NCBI GenBank assembly: GCA_903893745.1
Contig: CAITNF010000009.1
Coordinates: 1-64,000 of the forward strand
DNA: 64,000 bases
Reading direction: 5' to 3'
Source of the DNA: an uncultured Actinomycetes bacterium
GTDB taxonomy: Bacteria; Actinomycetota; Acidimicrobiia; Acidimicrobiales; RAAP-2
Shown: one piece after another, positions 1 through 11,008 of the stretch
Numbering within the stretch: position 1 is the first letter of the stretch
Layout of the letters: the number at the start of each line of letters is the position of its first letter
Made by a program: the position numbers and the translations under genes
The notes under the pieces: generated by a model
What the model saw: only the letters and a program-made list of their open reading frames with translations
Database searches by the model: none
What the model was told of the DNA's origin: nothing

Positions 1-438
1 AATGCCGTGGGACAGAGTAATCCAGCATTCCAAGTTTCGTTTGACTCAGTGTCATTTGGGACATCTGATTCGTCGCTGTTTTCCTTCACGCCGCCCGTGG
101 GCGTAACCGTCCAAGAACTACCAAATTCATTGTCGGTTGATCAGATGAACGCGCTAAATCAGCCACCGTCCGCCGCCGACCAGGCCGCCGCGCAGGTACA
201 ATTTGACAAATTGAAGGCGCAAGGATGGTCGGCCGTCGTAGAGATTCCGGCGTCACAGATTCCGACCCAAGAACTTGCGACGATTAGGTCTAATTCGTAC
301 TTCGATGTCTTGACCAAACCAGTGAACGGCGGCCGTGTGTTTTCGACGGCACTGTTCAATATCTTGTTCACCGACGATGGTCGAATATTTGCTGGCTCGG
401 TGACGACACAGAAGCTTCTCGAAGCCGCAGCGAGGTAA
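1..438 (+). CDS. LolA/RseB-like lipoprotein-binding-fold protein, C-terminal part (5' end outside window)
   Basis: The frame is open to the first base, so the gene begins before the window and only about 145 C-terminal residues are visible. The stretch FSFTPPVGVTVQEL resembles the PPxGV segment near the C-terminus of LolA/RseB-fold proteins, which in actinobacteria are exported proteins of mostly unknown cargo. No membrane segment lies in the visible part. The stop codon shares one base with the ATG of the ABC ATPase (TAATG), which indicates translational coupling and suggests a joint function with that exporter. Family assignment is tentative because the N-terminal half is missing. Confidence 0.5.
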   Translation, partial: NAVGQSNPAFQVSFDSVSFGTSDSSLFSFTPPVGVTVQELPNSLSVDQMNALNQPPSAADQAAAQVQFDKLKAQGWSAVVEIPASQIPTQELATIRSNSYFDVLTKPVNGGRVFSTALFNILFTDDGRIFAGSVTTQKLLEAAAR

Positions 439-1388
439 TGACCCAAACTTTGGAGCCGCAGTACGCAATATCTACTTCAGACCTCACAAAAACGTTCGGT
501 TCGCAGAGAGCTGTTGACGCGATAGACCTTCGAGTTCCAACGGGTTCAGTATTTGGTTTTCTGGGGCCCAATGGTTCGGGCAAGACAACCACCATTCGAA
601 TGCTGCTCGGCCTGGCCACTATTTCATCAGGTGAAGCGACATTGCTGGGTCATCCAGTCCCGAGTGGACTTGGAGCGGCTCTCCCTAAAGTCGGTGCGTT
701 GGTAGAGGGTCCAGCGTTTTACCCATATCTGTCCGGACGAGATAATTTATTTCGATTTGACTCCGCTAATCGTGATGCCGATTCAAAAACGAGGGCAGTC
801 CGGGTCGATGCAGCGTTAGCGCGTGTAGGTCTCACGCAAGCGGCCGGCAAAAAAGTTCACGCCTACTCATTGGGTATGAAGCAACGATTGGGCATTGCCA
901 ATGCTTTGCTGCAACCTCGCGACTTGTTGGTGCTTGATGAGCCAACCAACGGGCTTGATCCCCAGGGAACTCGCGAGGTTCGAAATTTAATTCGCTCGTT
1001 GGCGTCCGAGGGCATCACCATTTTCATCTCAAGTCACTTGCTCGCCGAAATCGAACAAATATGCACCCATCTTGCGGTAATGAGTCGGGGGAAAATTGTT
1101 GCCCAAGGTAGCGTTGAAGATCTTTCAGCTAGTCAGACGCTGAAGCTCACTCTCGTGACATCACAAACTGATGCAGCGCTTGAACTACTTAGCGCAGCAG
1201 GAATCGATGCGGTCGCTGACGGTAACGAAGTGAGTGCTGTCCTACTGCCTAATCAAATTGAGCCCGAAAGAATCGTTGAGATGCTGGTCCTCGCAAAAGT
1301 AGGCGTACGTTCGTTCACCGTCCAGGCGCCCACGCTGGAGGACCGATTTGTCTTGCTCACGGGAGAGGGGTTTGAAGTTGCGCAATAG
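438..1388 (+). CDS. ABC transporter ATP-binding protein (ABC-2 type exporter)
   Basis: Nucleotide-binding subunit of an exporter, 316 residues. Walker A GPNGSGKT is at residues 43-50, the signature YSLGMKQR near 143-150, Walker B LLVLDEP near 163-169, and the H-loop histidine at about 200. The C-terminal ~100 residues form the accessory domain usual in drug, bacitracin or lantibiotic-type ABC-2 ATPases. It overlaps the upstream LolA-like gene by one base and runs into the permease gene, so the three genes appear to be one transcription unit. The substrate cannot be read from the sequence. Confidence 0.93.
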   Translation: MTQTLEPQYAISTSDLTKTFGSQRAVDAIDLRVPTGSVFGFLGPNGSGKTTTIRMLLGLATISSGEATLLGHPVPSGLGAALPKVGALVEGPAFYPYLSGRDNLFRFDSANRDADSKTRAVRVDAALARVGLTQAAGKKVHAYSLGMKQRLGIANALLQPRDLLVLDEPTNGLDPQGTREVRNLIRSLASEGITIFISSHLLAEIEQICTHLAVMSRGKIVAQGSVEDLSASQTLKLTLVTSQTDAALELLSAAGIDAVADGNEVSAVLLPNQIEPERIVEMLVLAKVGVRSFTVQAPTLEDRFVLLTGEGFEVAQ

Positions 1389-2208
1389 AAGCTTTTTTGC
1401 ATCTTTAGCGGCGTCGGAACTCTCCATCCTTTTTCGCCGCCGTCGTACCTGGGCGATGTTGGCGACTATTTCTCTCATCCCAATCGCCCTTTCGATTGCG
1501 GTGAAACTTTCCGGAGCCACCGTCCTGCCCGGACAAGGCCCCCCATTTCTTGACCGGGTCAGCCACAACGGTTTATTCGTGGCCTTTACTGCCATGGTGG
1601 TAGCGACTCCACTCTTTTTGCCACTCACCATCGCCGTGGTCGCTGGCGATACCATCGCCGGTGAGGCCAGTACCGGGACGCTCCGATACCTGTTAATCGC
1701 GCCCGTGAACCGAGCTCGACTGCTGGTGGTGAAGTTTGTGGGCGCTGCGGCCTTCTCAATTGCTGCCGTGGTCACTCTCTTGGTTACTGGAATAGTGATT
1801 GGGTCAATACTTTTTCCCGTCGGCCCCGTGACGCTGTTATCGGGAAACGTGATTTCGATTCCCGCGACCCTTATTCGAATTTTATTGATTGGTGTCTACG
1901 TCACTATTTCATTACTGGGCCTATCGGCTCTCGGTCTATTTCTGTCAACGCTCACCGTAATTCCAGTGGGGGCAATGGCGGCCACGGTCATTGTCTCAAC
2001 AGTGATGCAGATACTTGGATCACTTCCACAAGTGGCGGTGATCCACCCCTACCTTCTGAGTTACTACTGGCTCGGTTTCGCCGACGTACTTCGAAACCCC
2101 TTAAGTTTGAGTTCGCTCTGGAGTAACTCGCTGCTACAGCTGTCCTACATCGTGATATTTGGCGCACTGAGCTACAGCCGATTTACGAGTAAAGACATTC
2201 TCTCGTAG
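1378..2208 (+). CDS. ABC-2 type transporter permease
   Basis: Membrane subunit partnering the preceding ATPase, 276 residues. A soluble N-terminal stretch (LRNRSFFASLAASELSILFR) precedes about six hydrophobic segments, with the conserved region GDTIAGEASTGTLRYLL typical of the NosY/ABC-2 family around residue 100. I chose the TTG start at 1378 because GGAGAGGGG sits just upstream; this gives an 11-base overlap with the ATPase gene. A start at 1348 is possible but would overlap by 41 bases. Transcription ends toward the convergent NmrA-like gene. Confidence 0.88.
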   Translation: MRNRSFFASLAASELSILFRRRRTWAMLATISLIPIALSIAVKLSGATVLPGQGPPFLDRVSHNGLFVAFTAMVVATPLFLPLTIAVVAGDTIAGEASTGTLRYLLIAPVNRARLLVVKFVGAAAFSIAAVVTLLVTGIVIGSILFPVGPVTLLSGNVISIPATLIRILLIGVYVTISLLGLSALGLFLSTLTVIPVGAMAATVIVSTVMQILGSLPQVAVIHPYLLSYYWLGFADVLRNPLSLSSLWSNSLLQLSYIVIFGALSYSRFTSKDILS

Positions 2209-2362
2209 CTAGAAACTCAGCCACCGGCGCAACGGCAATCGACCTCATGATTGGCCAACCCGACGTCGACCAACCACGAGGGCACCCCATCGTGAAACTA
2301 TTCATCGGAGCGAGCAATTCAGACCATGCTCGCTGACTCGAAATTTCCCCCAAGAGGGCTAG

Positions 2363-3319
2363 TTAGCCCAGAGGAATCTTGGCGACATTTTCTTCGAGCC
2401 ACATATCGAATGAATGAAGTTGTGGATTGAGCTTGCGCGTGGCGTCCAGGTTGCGTGCGGCACAGTACTGATCCGAGAAATCTGCGTAGAACTGGAACAT
2501 GTTGCCCAACTCCTCGGCGGCTGGGAAACCGAATGCGCGGTACGCATCCGGACTCACTGCGTTGTAGCGGACTTCTTTGCCTAGAGCCTTGGTGAGACTG
2601 GCCGCCATCTGAGTACCCGTCAAGTGATCGCCCGCAATCCCCACTGTCTTACCAATGAATTCGCTGCCGCTCGCAAAAATTCCGTACGCACAGCCACCAA
2701 TGTCACTCGCGGCAATACCCGCGAGTTTCTTGTCACCCATTGGGAACGTAATGCCGAGTACGCCATCTTCGCCAGCCTGTGGCCCCATGCCGAAATAGAT
2801 CATGTTGTCCCAATAGAACGTCGTATTTAAGAACGTAGTCGGCACACCCGCATCGGTGAAGAGGTGGTTCGCTTCACCCTTGGCGTCGAAGTGCGGCACT
2901 TTGTAGTGGTCCATGATGGTGGGCATTCGCGTGTCGCTGAGGGGAATGTAATCACGAATGTCTTCTAACGTTGACCACACCACGTGGGACACGCCCGCGC
3001 TCTTGGTTGCTCGAGCCATATTGCCGGCCTGAGCAATTTCTTTGTCCGGCGAGAAGTGCTCCCAGAAGTTGGTAATGCAAAATGCCCCGTAGGCGCCCGC
3101 GAAGGCCTCCACCAGACTCGCTTCGTCGTCGAGGTCAGCTTTGACAACTTCGACGCCCAGCGCCGCCAACGCCTTGGCGTTGTCGGAGTCAGGATTACGC
3201 GTAATTGCGCGAGGGCTGAAGCCGCCGTCGGGATGGGCCAGGATCGCACGAATGAGTCCGCCGCCCTGGGCGCCGGTAGCGCCGGTTACGGCAATAATTT
3301 TTGTGGCACTTTGATTCAT
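2363..3319 (-). CDS. NmrA-like NAD(P)-binding Rossmann-fold protein
   Basis: A 318-residue atypical short-chain dehydrogenase/NmrA-HSCARG family protein. The N-terminal dinucleotide motif VTGATGAQGGG (residues 11-21) has G13xxG16xxG19. The arginine near residue 41 (RAITRNPDS) suggests NADP(H) preference. The centre contains FWEHFSPDKEIAQAGNM, typical of NmrA-like redox sensors. The catalytic YxxxK of classical SDRs is not obvious, so it may act as a sensor or an isoflavone-reductase-like enzyme. The ATG is preceded by GAGGATC. It stands alone between a convergent ABC exporter and a divergent DUF2156 gene. Confidence 0.8.
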   Translation of the reverse strand: MNQSATKIIAVTGATGAQGGGLIRAILAHPDGGFSPRAITRNPDSDNAKALAALGVEVVKADLDDEASLVEAFAGAYGAFCITNFWEHFSPDKEIAQAGNMARATKSAGVSHVVWSTLEDIRDYIPLSDTRMPTIMDHYKVPHFDAKGEANHLFTDAGVPTTFLNTTFYWDNMIYFGMGPQAGEDGVLGITFPMGDKKLAGIAASDIGGCAYGIFASGSEFIGKTVGIAGDHLTGTQMAASLTKALGKEVRYNAVSPDAYRAFGFPAAEELGNMFQFYADFSDQYCAARNLDATRKLNPQLHSFDMWLEENVAKIPLG

Positions 3320-3649
3320 AAGATCCTCTTCGTTTCAGTAGGTAAATGTAAAGTCACGAGCTCCCTCGGCAACTGGAGTTAATTTCCCAAGACGCTTGGT
3401 GACGTGAGCGATATTAACAGCGTCCGGGAAGTTTTTCTCAAGGCGCCGGCGAAAGAGGCGAAAGAGCTAGATCGTCGCCACTGAAGAAAGTTCACCGCGT
3501 AGGACTCCGGCGCCCGGGCTCACCAGATTCTGACGCCTTCGCCAAATTGGTGGGCGACCTCGAAAGTCGCTCGACGCAGTAATTTCCTGGCATCTATTCG
3601 CCGCCGCCGTGGCTCGTAACGAAAAAAGGTCTTACTTAATACTCGTTCT
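3320..3649. promoter_or_regulatory. 330-bp divergent intergenic region
   Basis: This holds the promoters of the NmrA-like gene (minus) and the DUF2156 gene (plus). On the minus strand a GAGGATC ribosome-binding site lies next to 3319. On the plus strand an AATACT box sits close to the GTG at 3650. The middle is rich in GGCGCC-type short palindromes, but I see no gene, tRNA or convincing terminator. Confidence 0.4.
3638..3643 (+). promoter_or_regulatory. -10 box of a probable leaderless promoter (DUF2156 gene)
   Basis: AATACT is followed by exactly 6 nt and then the GTG start at 3650, with no ribosome-binding site between. The same spacing recurs before several other genes in this window (13490, 17642, 17660, 32815, 53401, 54705). 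Confidence 0.45.
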
Positions 3650-4696
3650 GTGATAACCAAGAGGCGCGTGAAGTACTCCAATCCTCAGTCCCAATCCTTC
3701 GACACCAGTTTTGTGCCAAGTGTTGTCGATCAAGTTTCGTTAGTACTTGGCGAGGTTGGTCACGAAGCTGGGCAGTATTCAGTGCTGGGCCCAGACCCGT
3801 GGCAAGTCATCTGGAATAGCGACCGAAGTGGATTCATACTCTTTTTAGAAGGTCGGCGCTCTCTTCTTGCATGGCGCTCTCCAGTCGCGCGCGTCAGTGA
3901 TCAACCAGAGCTCCTTGAACTGCTGTTGGGCCACGCGCGCCAGTTGAAAAAGGCATGTTTTTTTATTGAAGTGAACCAAACCTCGCGTGACGCGGGCGTA
4001 CGACTCGGCATGGCCTCAATATGGACGGGAACCGAATGCGTGATCGACTTACCCGGATGGTCAACGCAAGGTGGTCGGCGCCAGAAGGTGCGCTGGGCGC
4101 GTAGTCACGCTGCGAAGTCTGGTGTTGAGTGGCGCGAAGCTCACCCCGTGATTGGATCAGCCGATCGTGAAGGGATTGCCAACGTTGAGCGAGTTTGGAA
4201 AGACGAGCGACCGGAGCGCCGTACCGACTCGTTCCTTCGAACGGACTTCACTGATATTGAGCAGGTCCGTCGGTACTTTGTAGCAATCGCTGACGAAACA
4301 ATTGTCGCCACCACCACTTGCACCCCGGTGAGTAACGCCGGATGGTACCTCCACGATATTGTCCGTCATCGCGACGCCCCGCGCGGAGCTCTCGAAGGCT
4401 CCATGGCCCTCGCCCTTGATACGTTTCGCGACGAGGGCTTCGCCTTCGCCTCGAATGGACCACTTCCCTTTTGGCGCCCCAGTGACTCGTGGAGCGACCC
4501 CGACCAATTAGGAATGTTTGGCAATCGGGTACTCAAGTACTTTGACCATCAGTATCGCTTTCAAGGCATCAACCAGTTCCGCTCCAAGTTCGAACCCGAT
4601 CGAACAATGCCGCTCTACGTTCTTCGCTCGCCCAAATTCATCACCCCGGGCATTGGGCACTCGATAACCCAACTCTTGAACAAACGAAGTAACTAA
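3650..4696 (+). CDS. DUF2156 / LPG-synthetase-type GNAT-fold protein
   Basis: 348 residues similar to the C-terminal cytosolic domain of phosphatidylglycerol lysyltransferases (MprF, LysX). In full-length enzymes that domain transfers an aminoacyl group from tRNA to lipid. Typical segments are QKVRWARSHAAKSGVEW (around 144-160) and the C-terminal KYFDHQYRFQGINQFRSKF. No membrane segments are present, so this is the soluble acyltransferase-like half only, and its substrate is open. The GTG start is supported by the AATACT box 6 nt upstream; a GTG six codons later is an alternative. Confidence 0.8.
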   Translation: MITKRRVKYSNPQSQSFDTSFVPSVVDQVSLVLGEVGHEAGQYSVLGPDPWQVIWNSDRSGFILFLEGRRSLLAWRSPVARVSDQPELLELLLGHARQLKKACFFIEVNQTSRDAGVRLGMASIWTGTECVIDLPGWSTQGGRRQKVRWARSHAAKSGVEWREAHPVIGSADREGIANVERVWKDERPERRTDSFLRTDFTDIEQVRRYFVAIADETIVATTTCTPVSNAGWYLHDIVRHRDAPRGALEGSMALALDTFRDEGFAFASNGPLPFWRPSDSWSDPDQLGMFGNRVLKYFDHQYRFQGINQFRSKFEPDRTMPLYVLRSPKFITPGIGHSITQLLNKRSN

Positions 4697-4750
4697 GACC
4701 AGCTCTCCACTTCAGTTGCCGCGAGCCATTCGAGTAGCCTCGAGACCGCT

Positions 4751-5833
4751 ATGGCTCTCTCAATCGGCATCGTTGGACTACCAAACGTGGGCAAGTCCAC
4801 GCTCTTTAACGCGTTGACCGACAATGACGTGCTCGCCGCGAACTATCCCTTCGCCACTATCGAGCCCAATATTGGTGTGGTGGCGGTACCTGACCCCCGG
4901 CTCCCCCAGTTGGCGGCACTTTTTAAGTCCGAACGAATGCTGCCCGCTTCGGTCACTTTTGTTGATATCGCAGGAATCGTGCGCGGCGCATCGGAAGGTG
5001 AAGGTCTGGGTAATCAATTCCTGGCCGCAATTCGTGAGTCCGACGCCATCTGCGAAGTCGTTCGGGTCTTCATTGACGACGACGTCATTCACGTGGACGG
5101 TCGAATTGATCCAGCCAGTGACGTCGCGACCATTGAGACCGAGCTCATTCTCGCTGACCTTCAGACCGTTGACAAGGCCATCGCTCGTCTCGATCGTGAG
5201 GCGAAGCGCGGTGGTGAGGCCGCCCTCAAACTCGCCGAAGTGAGCAAAGCTCGCGACGCACTCAACGAAGGGCTCGTCATATCCAAAGTCGACGCCAAGA
5301 AACTCGATCACCAAGCACTCGCCGACCTCCATTTACTCACGGACAAACCATTTATCTACGTCTTTAACGTTGACGAAGCCACACTCGGTGACGAGGCTCG
5401 TCGGGCCGAACTGATCAAATCAGTTGCCCCCGCACCCAGCGTCGTACTTTGTGCCAAGGTTGAAGCCGAACTCGCCGGACTCGACGAAGCCGAGGCCCTC
5501 GAGATTTTGGAGTCCTACGGACAGCTGGAGTCGGGACTCGCGCAGCTCTCGCGAGTTGGTTTTGACGCCTTGGGGCTCCAGACTTTTTTGACGGCCGGGC
5601 CCAAGGAGGCTCGGGCCTGGACGATTCGCGCGGGAGCGACCGCGCCAGAGGCGGCGGGGGTCATCCACACGGACTTTCAAAAGCACTTCATAAAGGCCGA
5701 AATTGTTGCCTTTGAGGATCTCGTCGCGGCGGGCTCAATGAGTGCAGTTCGTGCCGCCGGGAAGGCTCGAATCGAAGGCAAAGAGTACGTCATGCACGAC
5801 GGCGATGTCGTCGAATTCCGTGTCAACGCCTAG
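4751..5833 (+). CDS. ychF: Redox-regulated ribosome-associated ATPase/GTPase YchF (OLA1 family)
   Basis: 360 residues, the usual YchF length. The P-loop GLPNVGKST is at 9-17, the G3 region [20 protein letters not shown] near 75-94, and the NVDE variant of G4 (normally NKxD) is near 208, which in this family gives ATP preference. The C-terminal TGS domain ends with [11 protein letters not shown]. It binds ribosomes and affects stress responses. A TAGCCT box lies at 4735-4740, ten bases before the ATG, so the leader is very short. The gene is monocistronic by appearance. Confidence 0.97.
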   Translation: MALSIGIVGLPNVGKSTLFNALTDNDVLAANYPFATIEPNIGVVAVPDPRLPQLAALFKSERMLPASVTFVDIAGIVRGASEGEGLGNQFLAAIRESDAICEVVRVFIDDDVIHVDGRIDPASDVATIETELILADLQTVDKAIARLDREAKRGGEAALKLAEVSKARDALNEGLVISKVDAKKLDHQALADLHLLTDKPFIYVFNVDEATLGDEARRAELIKSVAPAPSVVLCAKVEAELAGLDEAEALEILESYGQLESGLAQLSRVGFDALGLQTFLTAGPKEARAWTIRAGATAPEAAGVIHTDFQKHFIKAEIVAFEDLVAAGSMSAVRAAGKARIEGKEYVMHDGDVVEFRVNA

Positions 5834-5896
5834 GGCAAGCCACTAACATTTACGTAGGCGTATTCGACAGAGGTCGGCGCCGCACGACATCTCTAA

Positions 5897-7357
<1,461 letters not shown>

Positions 7358-7371
7358 GTAACTAGTTCGAT

Positions 7372-8304
7372 CTAGCGATAGGTCGACAGTCGAGTCCGAA
7401 GCAGTTCCACGAACGTGGCATTGTCAACTGATACGCCAACCTGGGTTCGGCTGTTGGCGTGTTGGTGGCGACGATCAATCCACGTGGCGCCACGCGAGTA
7501 GGTGCCGCTCGTCTCAACGGAGACCTCCACCCCTTGCTTAGTAATTGCGGAGGCATCAAGTAGTTCGTAGACCGCCATGGCGTCGTGCATGAAGACCTCA
7601 CGTTGCTGGTACCACACCTCGTGAAACCGGGCGTAGGGCTCGAGCATGTCGGCGACCCGTCGACCAACCTCAGTGTTGAGCCCCGAGAAATACGCGAGGT
7701 CGTCGTCATTCAGCGAGGCTTGGTGAGTTAAATCCAGTGGCATGAGCGTGATGGGCCACGAAGCCGCAAAGACCATCTGGGCGGCCTCGGGGTCGGCCCA
7801 GATGTTGAACTCGGCGGCGGGCGAGACATTGCCCTCAAAGGATGCGCCGCCCATTATCACCACGCGCTCAACCAGCGCCGCACAGTCGGGGTAGCGCTCG
7901 AGCAACACGCCAAGATTGGTGAGCGGGCCAATGGCGACAATGGTCAGCGGACCTTCGCTAATGAGGCGAAAGAGCAGCTCAACGGCGTGTTCGTCGTGCA
8001 GCGGGACGTTTGGGGAATCCCATTGCAGATCACCGAGTCCGTCAATCCCGTGCACGTCGCCTTCACCTTCGTAACGCACTGCTCCAGCGATCGCTTCGGC
8101 GCAACCCGCGGCGACAACCACATCGAATCGCTGTGAGAGTTCCACGAGTCGACGAGCGTTCAGCGTGGTCTTTTCTAGATCGGAGTTACCCGCCACCGTG
8201 GTCAGGGCCAGTACTTCCAGTTCAGGACTCGCCAACGCCAGCAGAATGGCGACGGCATCGTCGACGCCCGGATCGGTATCAATTACGACGCGCGTGCGAG
8301 CCAT
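7372..8304 (-). CDS. Inosine/uridine-preferring nucleoside hydrolase (IUNH family)
   Basis: Hydrolyses the N-glycosidic bond of ribonucleosides to free base and ribose; the family uses a bound Ca2+. The hallmark DTDPGVDD is at residues 9-16, giving the Ca2+ and catalytic aspartates, and the C-terminal Ca2+ ligand motif is MHDAMAVYELL near 240. 310 residues is the normal family length. It overlaps the ribokinase gene by 22 bases, so ribose released here could be phosphorylated by the co-translated kinase. It is the last gene of a minus-strand run beginning at 13483. Base preference cannot be read reliably. Confidence 0.93.
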   Translation of the reverse strand: MARTRVVIDTDPGVDDAVAILLALASPELEVLALTTVAGNSDLEKTTLNARRLVELSQRFDVVVAAGCAEAIAGAVRYEGEGDVHGIDGLGDLQWDSPNVPLHDEHAVELLFRLISEGPLTIVAIGPLTNLGVLLERYPDCAALVERVVIMGGASFEGNVSPAAEFNIWADPEAAQMVFAASWPITLMPLDLTHQASLNDDDLAYFSGLNTEVGRRVADMLEPYARFHEVWYQQREVFMHDAMAVYELLDASAITKQGVEVSVETSGTYSRGATWIDRRHQHANSRTQVGVSVDNATFVELLRTRLSTYR

Positions 8305-9134
8305 TCGTGGACCTCTTTCTCTGTCGGGAGCGCGCCTTGCGCCCCCACGCCCCTGGTCGCCAGCGCCCCGGCGGTGACGGCGAATCGTAAGGCGTTATCC
8401 GCACTCGCGTGGCGAGCAAGCTGCACCGCGTACGCCGCACAAAATACGTCTCCGGCACCAACGGTGTCAACTACTTCGACTCGCGGGGCACCAACGCGCA
8501 GCACCTCTCGACCCTTTTGGTAGTGCACCGCTCCACGCGCACCCAGCGTCACGATGCAGTCGGCGAGTTGGGCCACATCAAACAGCTCAATTTCAATTTC
8601 GTTGGCAATGACCACGGCACACTGGTTTAAAACTGCGGGCGCCACCGGGCCCGCGGGCGCCACATTCAAGATGAATCGCTTCGATCGATTGGCGGCGTCG
8701 GCAACGACCGTCGCCGAGATTTCCATTTGGGCCACCACCACATCGAAACCACCCAGATCAATGCCTTCGAGCGAAAGATCGGCGTTAGCCCCTGGTGCTA
8801 CGACTATTTGGTTCTGACCGTTTTGGTCCAGTGTGATGAAGGCCGTTCCCGTTGGACGGTCACTGCGCTGCACGTGTCCCACGTCAACACCATGCGCTCG
8901 TAGCGACGCAATCATGAACTCGCCCGTCTCGTCGCGACCGACTGCGGCGAGCAGTGACACTTGCGCTCCGAGCGTGGCCGCGGCCACCGCTTGATTAGCC
9001 CCTTTTCCTCCCGGTAGGCGAACGACGTCCTCACCCACGATGGTTTCACCGGGACGGGGCAACGTCGCACCACGCACCACCAGGTCCACGTTGCAGCTAC
9101 CGACCACTCCGACTCGAGGGCCCGACGGATTCAC
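8283..9134 (-). CDS. rbsK: Ribokinase-like PfkB-family sugar kinase
   Basis: Phosphorylates ribose (or a related sugar or nucleoside) at the expense of ATP. PfkB signature 1 (PGGKGANQAV) is at 41-50. Signature 2, DTVGAGDVFCAAYA, near 222-235 carries the catalytic Asp of GAGD. At 283 residues it is slightly short for ribokinase (about 300). The GTG start is 2 bp after the substrate-binding-protein stop codon and the 3' end overlaps the nucleoside hydrolase gene. Ribose as substrate is inferred from both the motifs and the nucleosidase neighbour; a nucleoside kinase of the same family remains possible. Confidence 0.88.
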   Translation of the reverse strand: MNPSGPRVGVVGSCNVDLVVRGATLPRPGETIVGEDVVRLPGGKGANQAVAAATLGAQVSLLAAVGRDETGEFMIASLRAHGVDVGHVQRSDRPTGTAFITLDQNGQNQIVVAPGANADLSLEGIDLGGFDVVVAQMEISATVVADAANRSKRFILNVAPAGPVAPAVLNQCAVVIANEIEIELFDVAQLADCIVTLGARGAVHYQKGREVLRVGAPRVEVVDTVGAGDVFCAAYAVQLARHASADNALRFAVTAGALATRGVGAQGALPTEKEVHEWLARAS

Positions 9135-9136
9135 GT

Positions 9137-10153
9137 TTAAGGCAGAAACTTGTTCGTGTAGTAGGTCGAGGGGGCTGGAACTGAAGTAATCAACTTGATG
9201 CTCTTCAGTGCCTTAGCCAGCGTGGTCCACTGCGCATTGGTCTGCGTGAAGTACGCCCCCGCACTGTTGGTGAGGAAGGGCACCGTCAACTTCCAGCCCG
9301 AAAGGTTGTACGCGTTGGTGTAGCCACTCTTGGGGTAGGCCCGACTGAACTCATTGGCCGCCTTAGTGGGATTCGCTACCGCCCAGGCCGTAGCCTTCTT
9401 CATCGCCGAGAGGAACGCTCGCACGTTCGCGCCGTGAGCGCTCGAGTAGCTCTTGGTCGTGGCGTAGACCCAGATGGGGATGTCGGGCGCACCGGCCCTA
9501 GTACCGAGTAATTGAACTTCGTTACCCTTGGTCTTTGATCCTTGGAAACCCGGAATCTCGTAGTTCGTGGTCGACGTGGACACGTCAACCTTGCCCGCTA
9601 ACAGGGCCGTCAGGTCATTGCCGGTGGGGTCAGTAATGATGTTCACCTGCGATGGGCTGAGTCCAGCAAACTTCAACACGAACGGCAACATCGCCTCGGT
9701 CCAGGTATCGCCGTAGGAGAAGATTTTCTTGCCCTTGAGTTCATTCTTCAAGTTGGCGGCGCTCAACGTCGTACCCGGCTTGGCGAACAGCGCCCAGTTA
9801 TTACGCATCGAGTAGTTCGCGACGGACAAGACTGGCGCACCGGCATTAATAGCAACGCCCATGTCGGTAGTGGTCAGAAAACCAATATTGGCCGCGTTGG
9901 TGGTCAGCATTTTGGTCGTCGTCGACGTATCAGGTGGAAAGACCACTTTGACCTGCAGGCCGGCGGCCGTGAAGAAGCCATGATCTTGGGCCACGACGAG
10001 CGGAGTGAGCTCAAAGTCGGGGCCCGGAAAGTCATACGCGAAGGTCATTTTGGTGAGCGGTGCCGCTGAGGCACTTAGACCACCTACGGTGGCGAGCGAA
10101 CCGAGGGCGATAACGCCACTCACGGCGAGGGCGCTGAGACGAATAGATTTCAC
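9137..10153 (-). CDS. ABC transporter substrate-binding protein, NMT1/THI5-like
   Basis: Extracytoplasmic solute receptor of the importer encoded next to it. A signal peptide spans about residues 1-31 (basic MKSIR, hydrophobic core, cleavage near SASA-AP). No lipobox cysteine is seen, so it is released or held by other means. The mature region begins KMTFAYDFPGPDFELTPLVV and has the NMT1/SsuA/THI5 pattern DHGFFTAAGLQVKVVFPPD. This family binds pyrimidine precursors, riboflavin-like molecules, nitrate or sulfonates. The neighbouring nucleosidase and ribokinase favour a nucleoside- or pyrimidine-like ligand, but that is inference. The GTG start has GGAG upstream. Confidence 0.88.
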   Translation of the reverse strand: MKSIRLSALAVSGVIALGSLATVGGLSASAAPLTKMTFAYDFPGPDFELTPLVVAQDHGFFTAAGLQVKVVFPPDTSTTTKMLTTNAANIGFLTTTDMGVAINAGAPVLSVANYSMRNNWALFAKPGTTLSAANLKNELKGKKIFSYGDTWTEAMLPFVLKFAGLSPSQVNIITDPTGNDLTALLAGKVDVSTSTTNYEIPGFQGSKTKGNEVQLLGTRAGAPDIPIWVYATTKSYSSAHGANVRAFLSAMKKATAWAVANPTKAANEFSRAYPKSGYTNAYNLSGWKLTVPFLTNSAGAYFTQTNAQWTTLAKALKSIKLITSVPAPSTYYTNKFLP

Positions 10154-10183
10154 GGTGCTCCTTTAGATGGTGTGACGGTGATA

Positions 10184-11008
10184 CTACTTCGGGTTCAACA
10201 CGTTTGTTCGGTCATCGGGTGTTCGTCGCCATCGCTGGCGTCGAGCGACACTGCGCCGCTGCCAGGGCGTGGCGAGCACTTCGGCACCGACGACCAGTAG
10301 GAACCAGCTGATGCCAATTACCGTCATCACCATGGTGGTGCCGTAGACCGCCGCAGTGTTGAGATTGGAATTGGCGTGCTCTTGATAGAGCGCGAGTGAC
10401 GAACCACTTGACGCGGCGAGCTCGCCAATGATCGCGCCCGTCACCGCGTACGTGGCGCCGATTTTGAGACCACTAAATAGTGGTGTCGTCGTGGCCGGTA
10501 TTTCGATCTGCAGAAATGTTCGCCAGCGTGACGCTCCGTAGACCTTGGCGAGATTCACCAAATCTTGATCGACGTGACTCAGTCCATCGAGCACGTTCAC
10601 GGTCACCGGGAAAAAGACAATCCACGCCACGATCACCACTTTGGGCGTCACGCTGAACCCGAGAATCAGCACCAGCGGTGCAGCGAGAGCAATGATGGGC
10701 ACCGCCTGGGAGAGAACGAGCACGGGGTAGACCAGTCGTTGGAGCACCTTCACCTTCGCCATGATCACCCCGAGTGAGAGTCCGAGCAGGGCTCCGACAA
10801 AAAAGCCGTAGACGGTTTCACGTATCGTGCCAAGCACGAGGGGCCATAGGGTGGACCAATCCGTGGTGACGGCTCGAATTGCCCCCCAGGGTCGTGGTGC
10901 AATGTACGGCGCAATATGAAAAACCACCACAATGAGTTGCCAGATCGTGAGCAGTAAGACGATTGAGAGAAGTGGTACGCCTACGTTACGCAGGACTCGA
11001 CGTTTCAC
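10184..11008 (-). CDS. ABC transporter permease (SsuC/ThiX-like)
   Basis: Membrane subunit, 274 residues, with about six transmembrane segments and the BPD-transport EAA-loop pattern around residues 158-178 (AKVYGASRWRTFLQIEIPA). Its GTG start overlaps the ATPase stop by 4 bases (GTGA). It belongs to the family importing nitrate, sulfonates and thiamine precursors. The C-terminal tail beyond the last helix is long and arginine-rich (RRSVARRQRWRR). Confidence 0.92.
   Translation of the reverse strand: MKRRVLRNVGVPLLSIVLLLTIWQLIVVVFHIAPYIAPRPWGAIRAVTTDWSTLWPLVLGTIRETVYGFFVGALLGLSLGVIMAKVKVLQRLVYPVLVLSQAVPIIALAAPLVLILGFSVTPKVVIVAWIVFFPVTVNVLDGLSHVDQDLVNLAKVYGASRWRTFLQIEIPATTTPLFSGLKIGATYAVTGAIIGELAASSGSSLALYQEHANSNLNTAAVYGTTMVMTVIGISWFLLVVGAEVLATPWQRRSVARRQRWRRTPDDRTNVLNPK

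Noticed and set aside
2356-2369. GGGCTA-GT-TAGCCC terminator after the NmrA-like gene
   Set aside because: The repeat overlaps the stop codon, the loop is tight, and there is no U-tract, so it is too weak to list.
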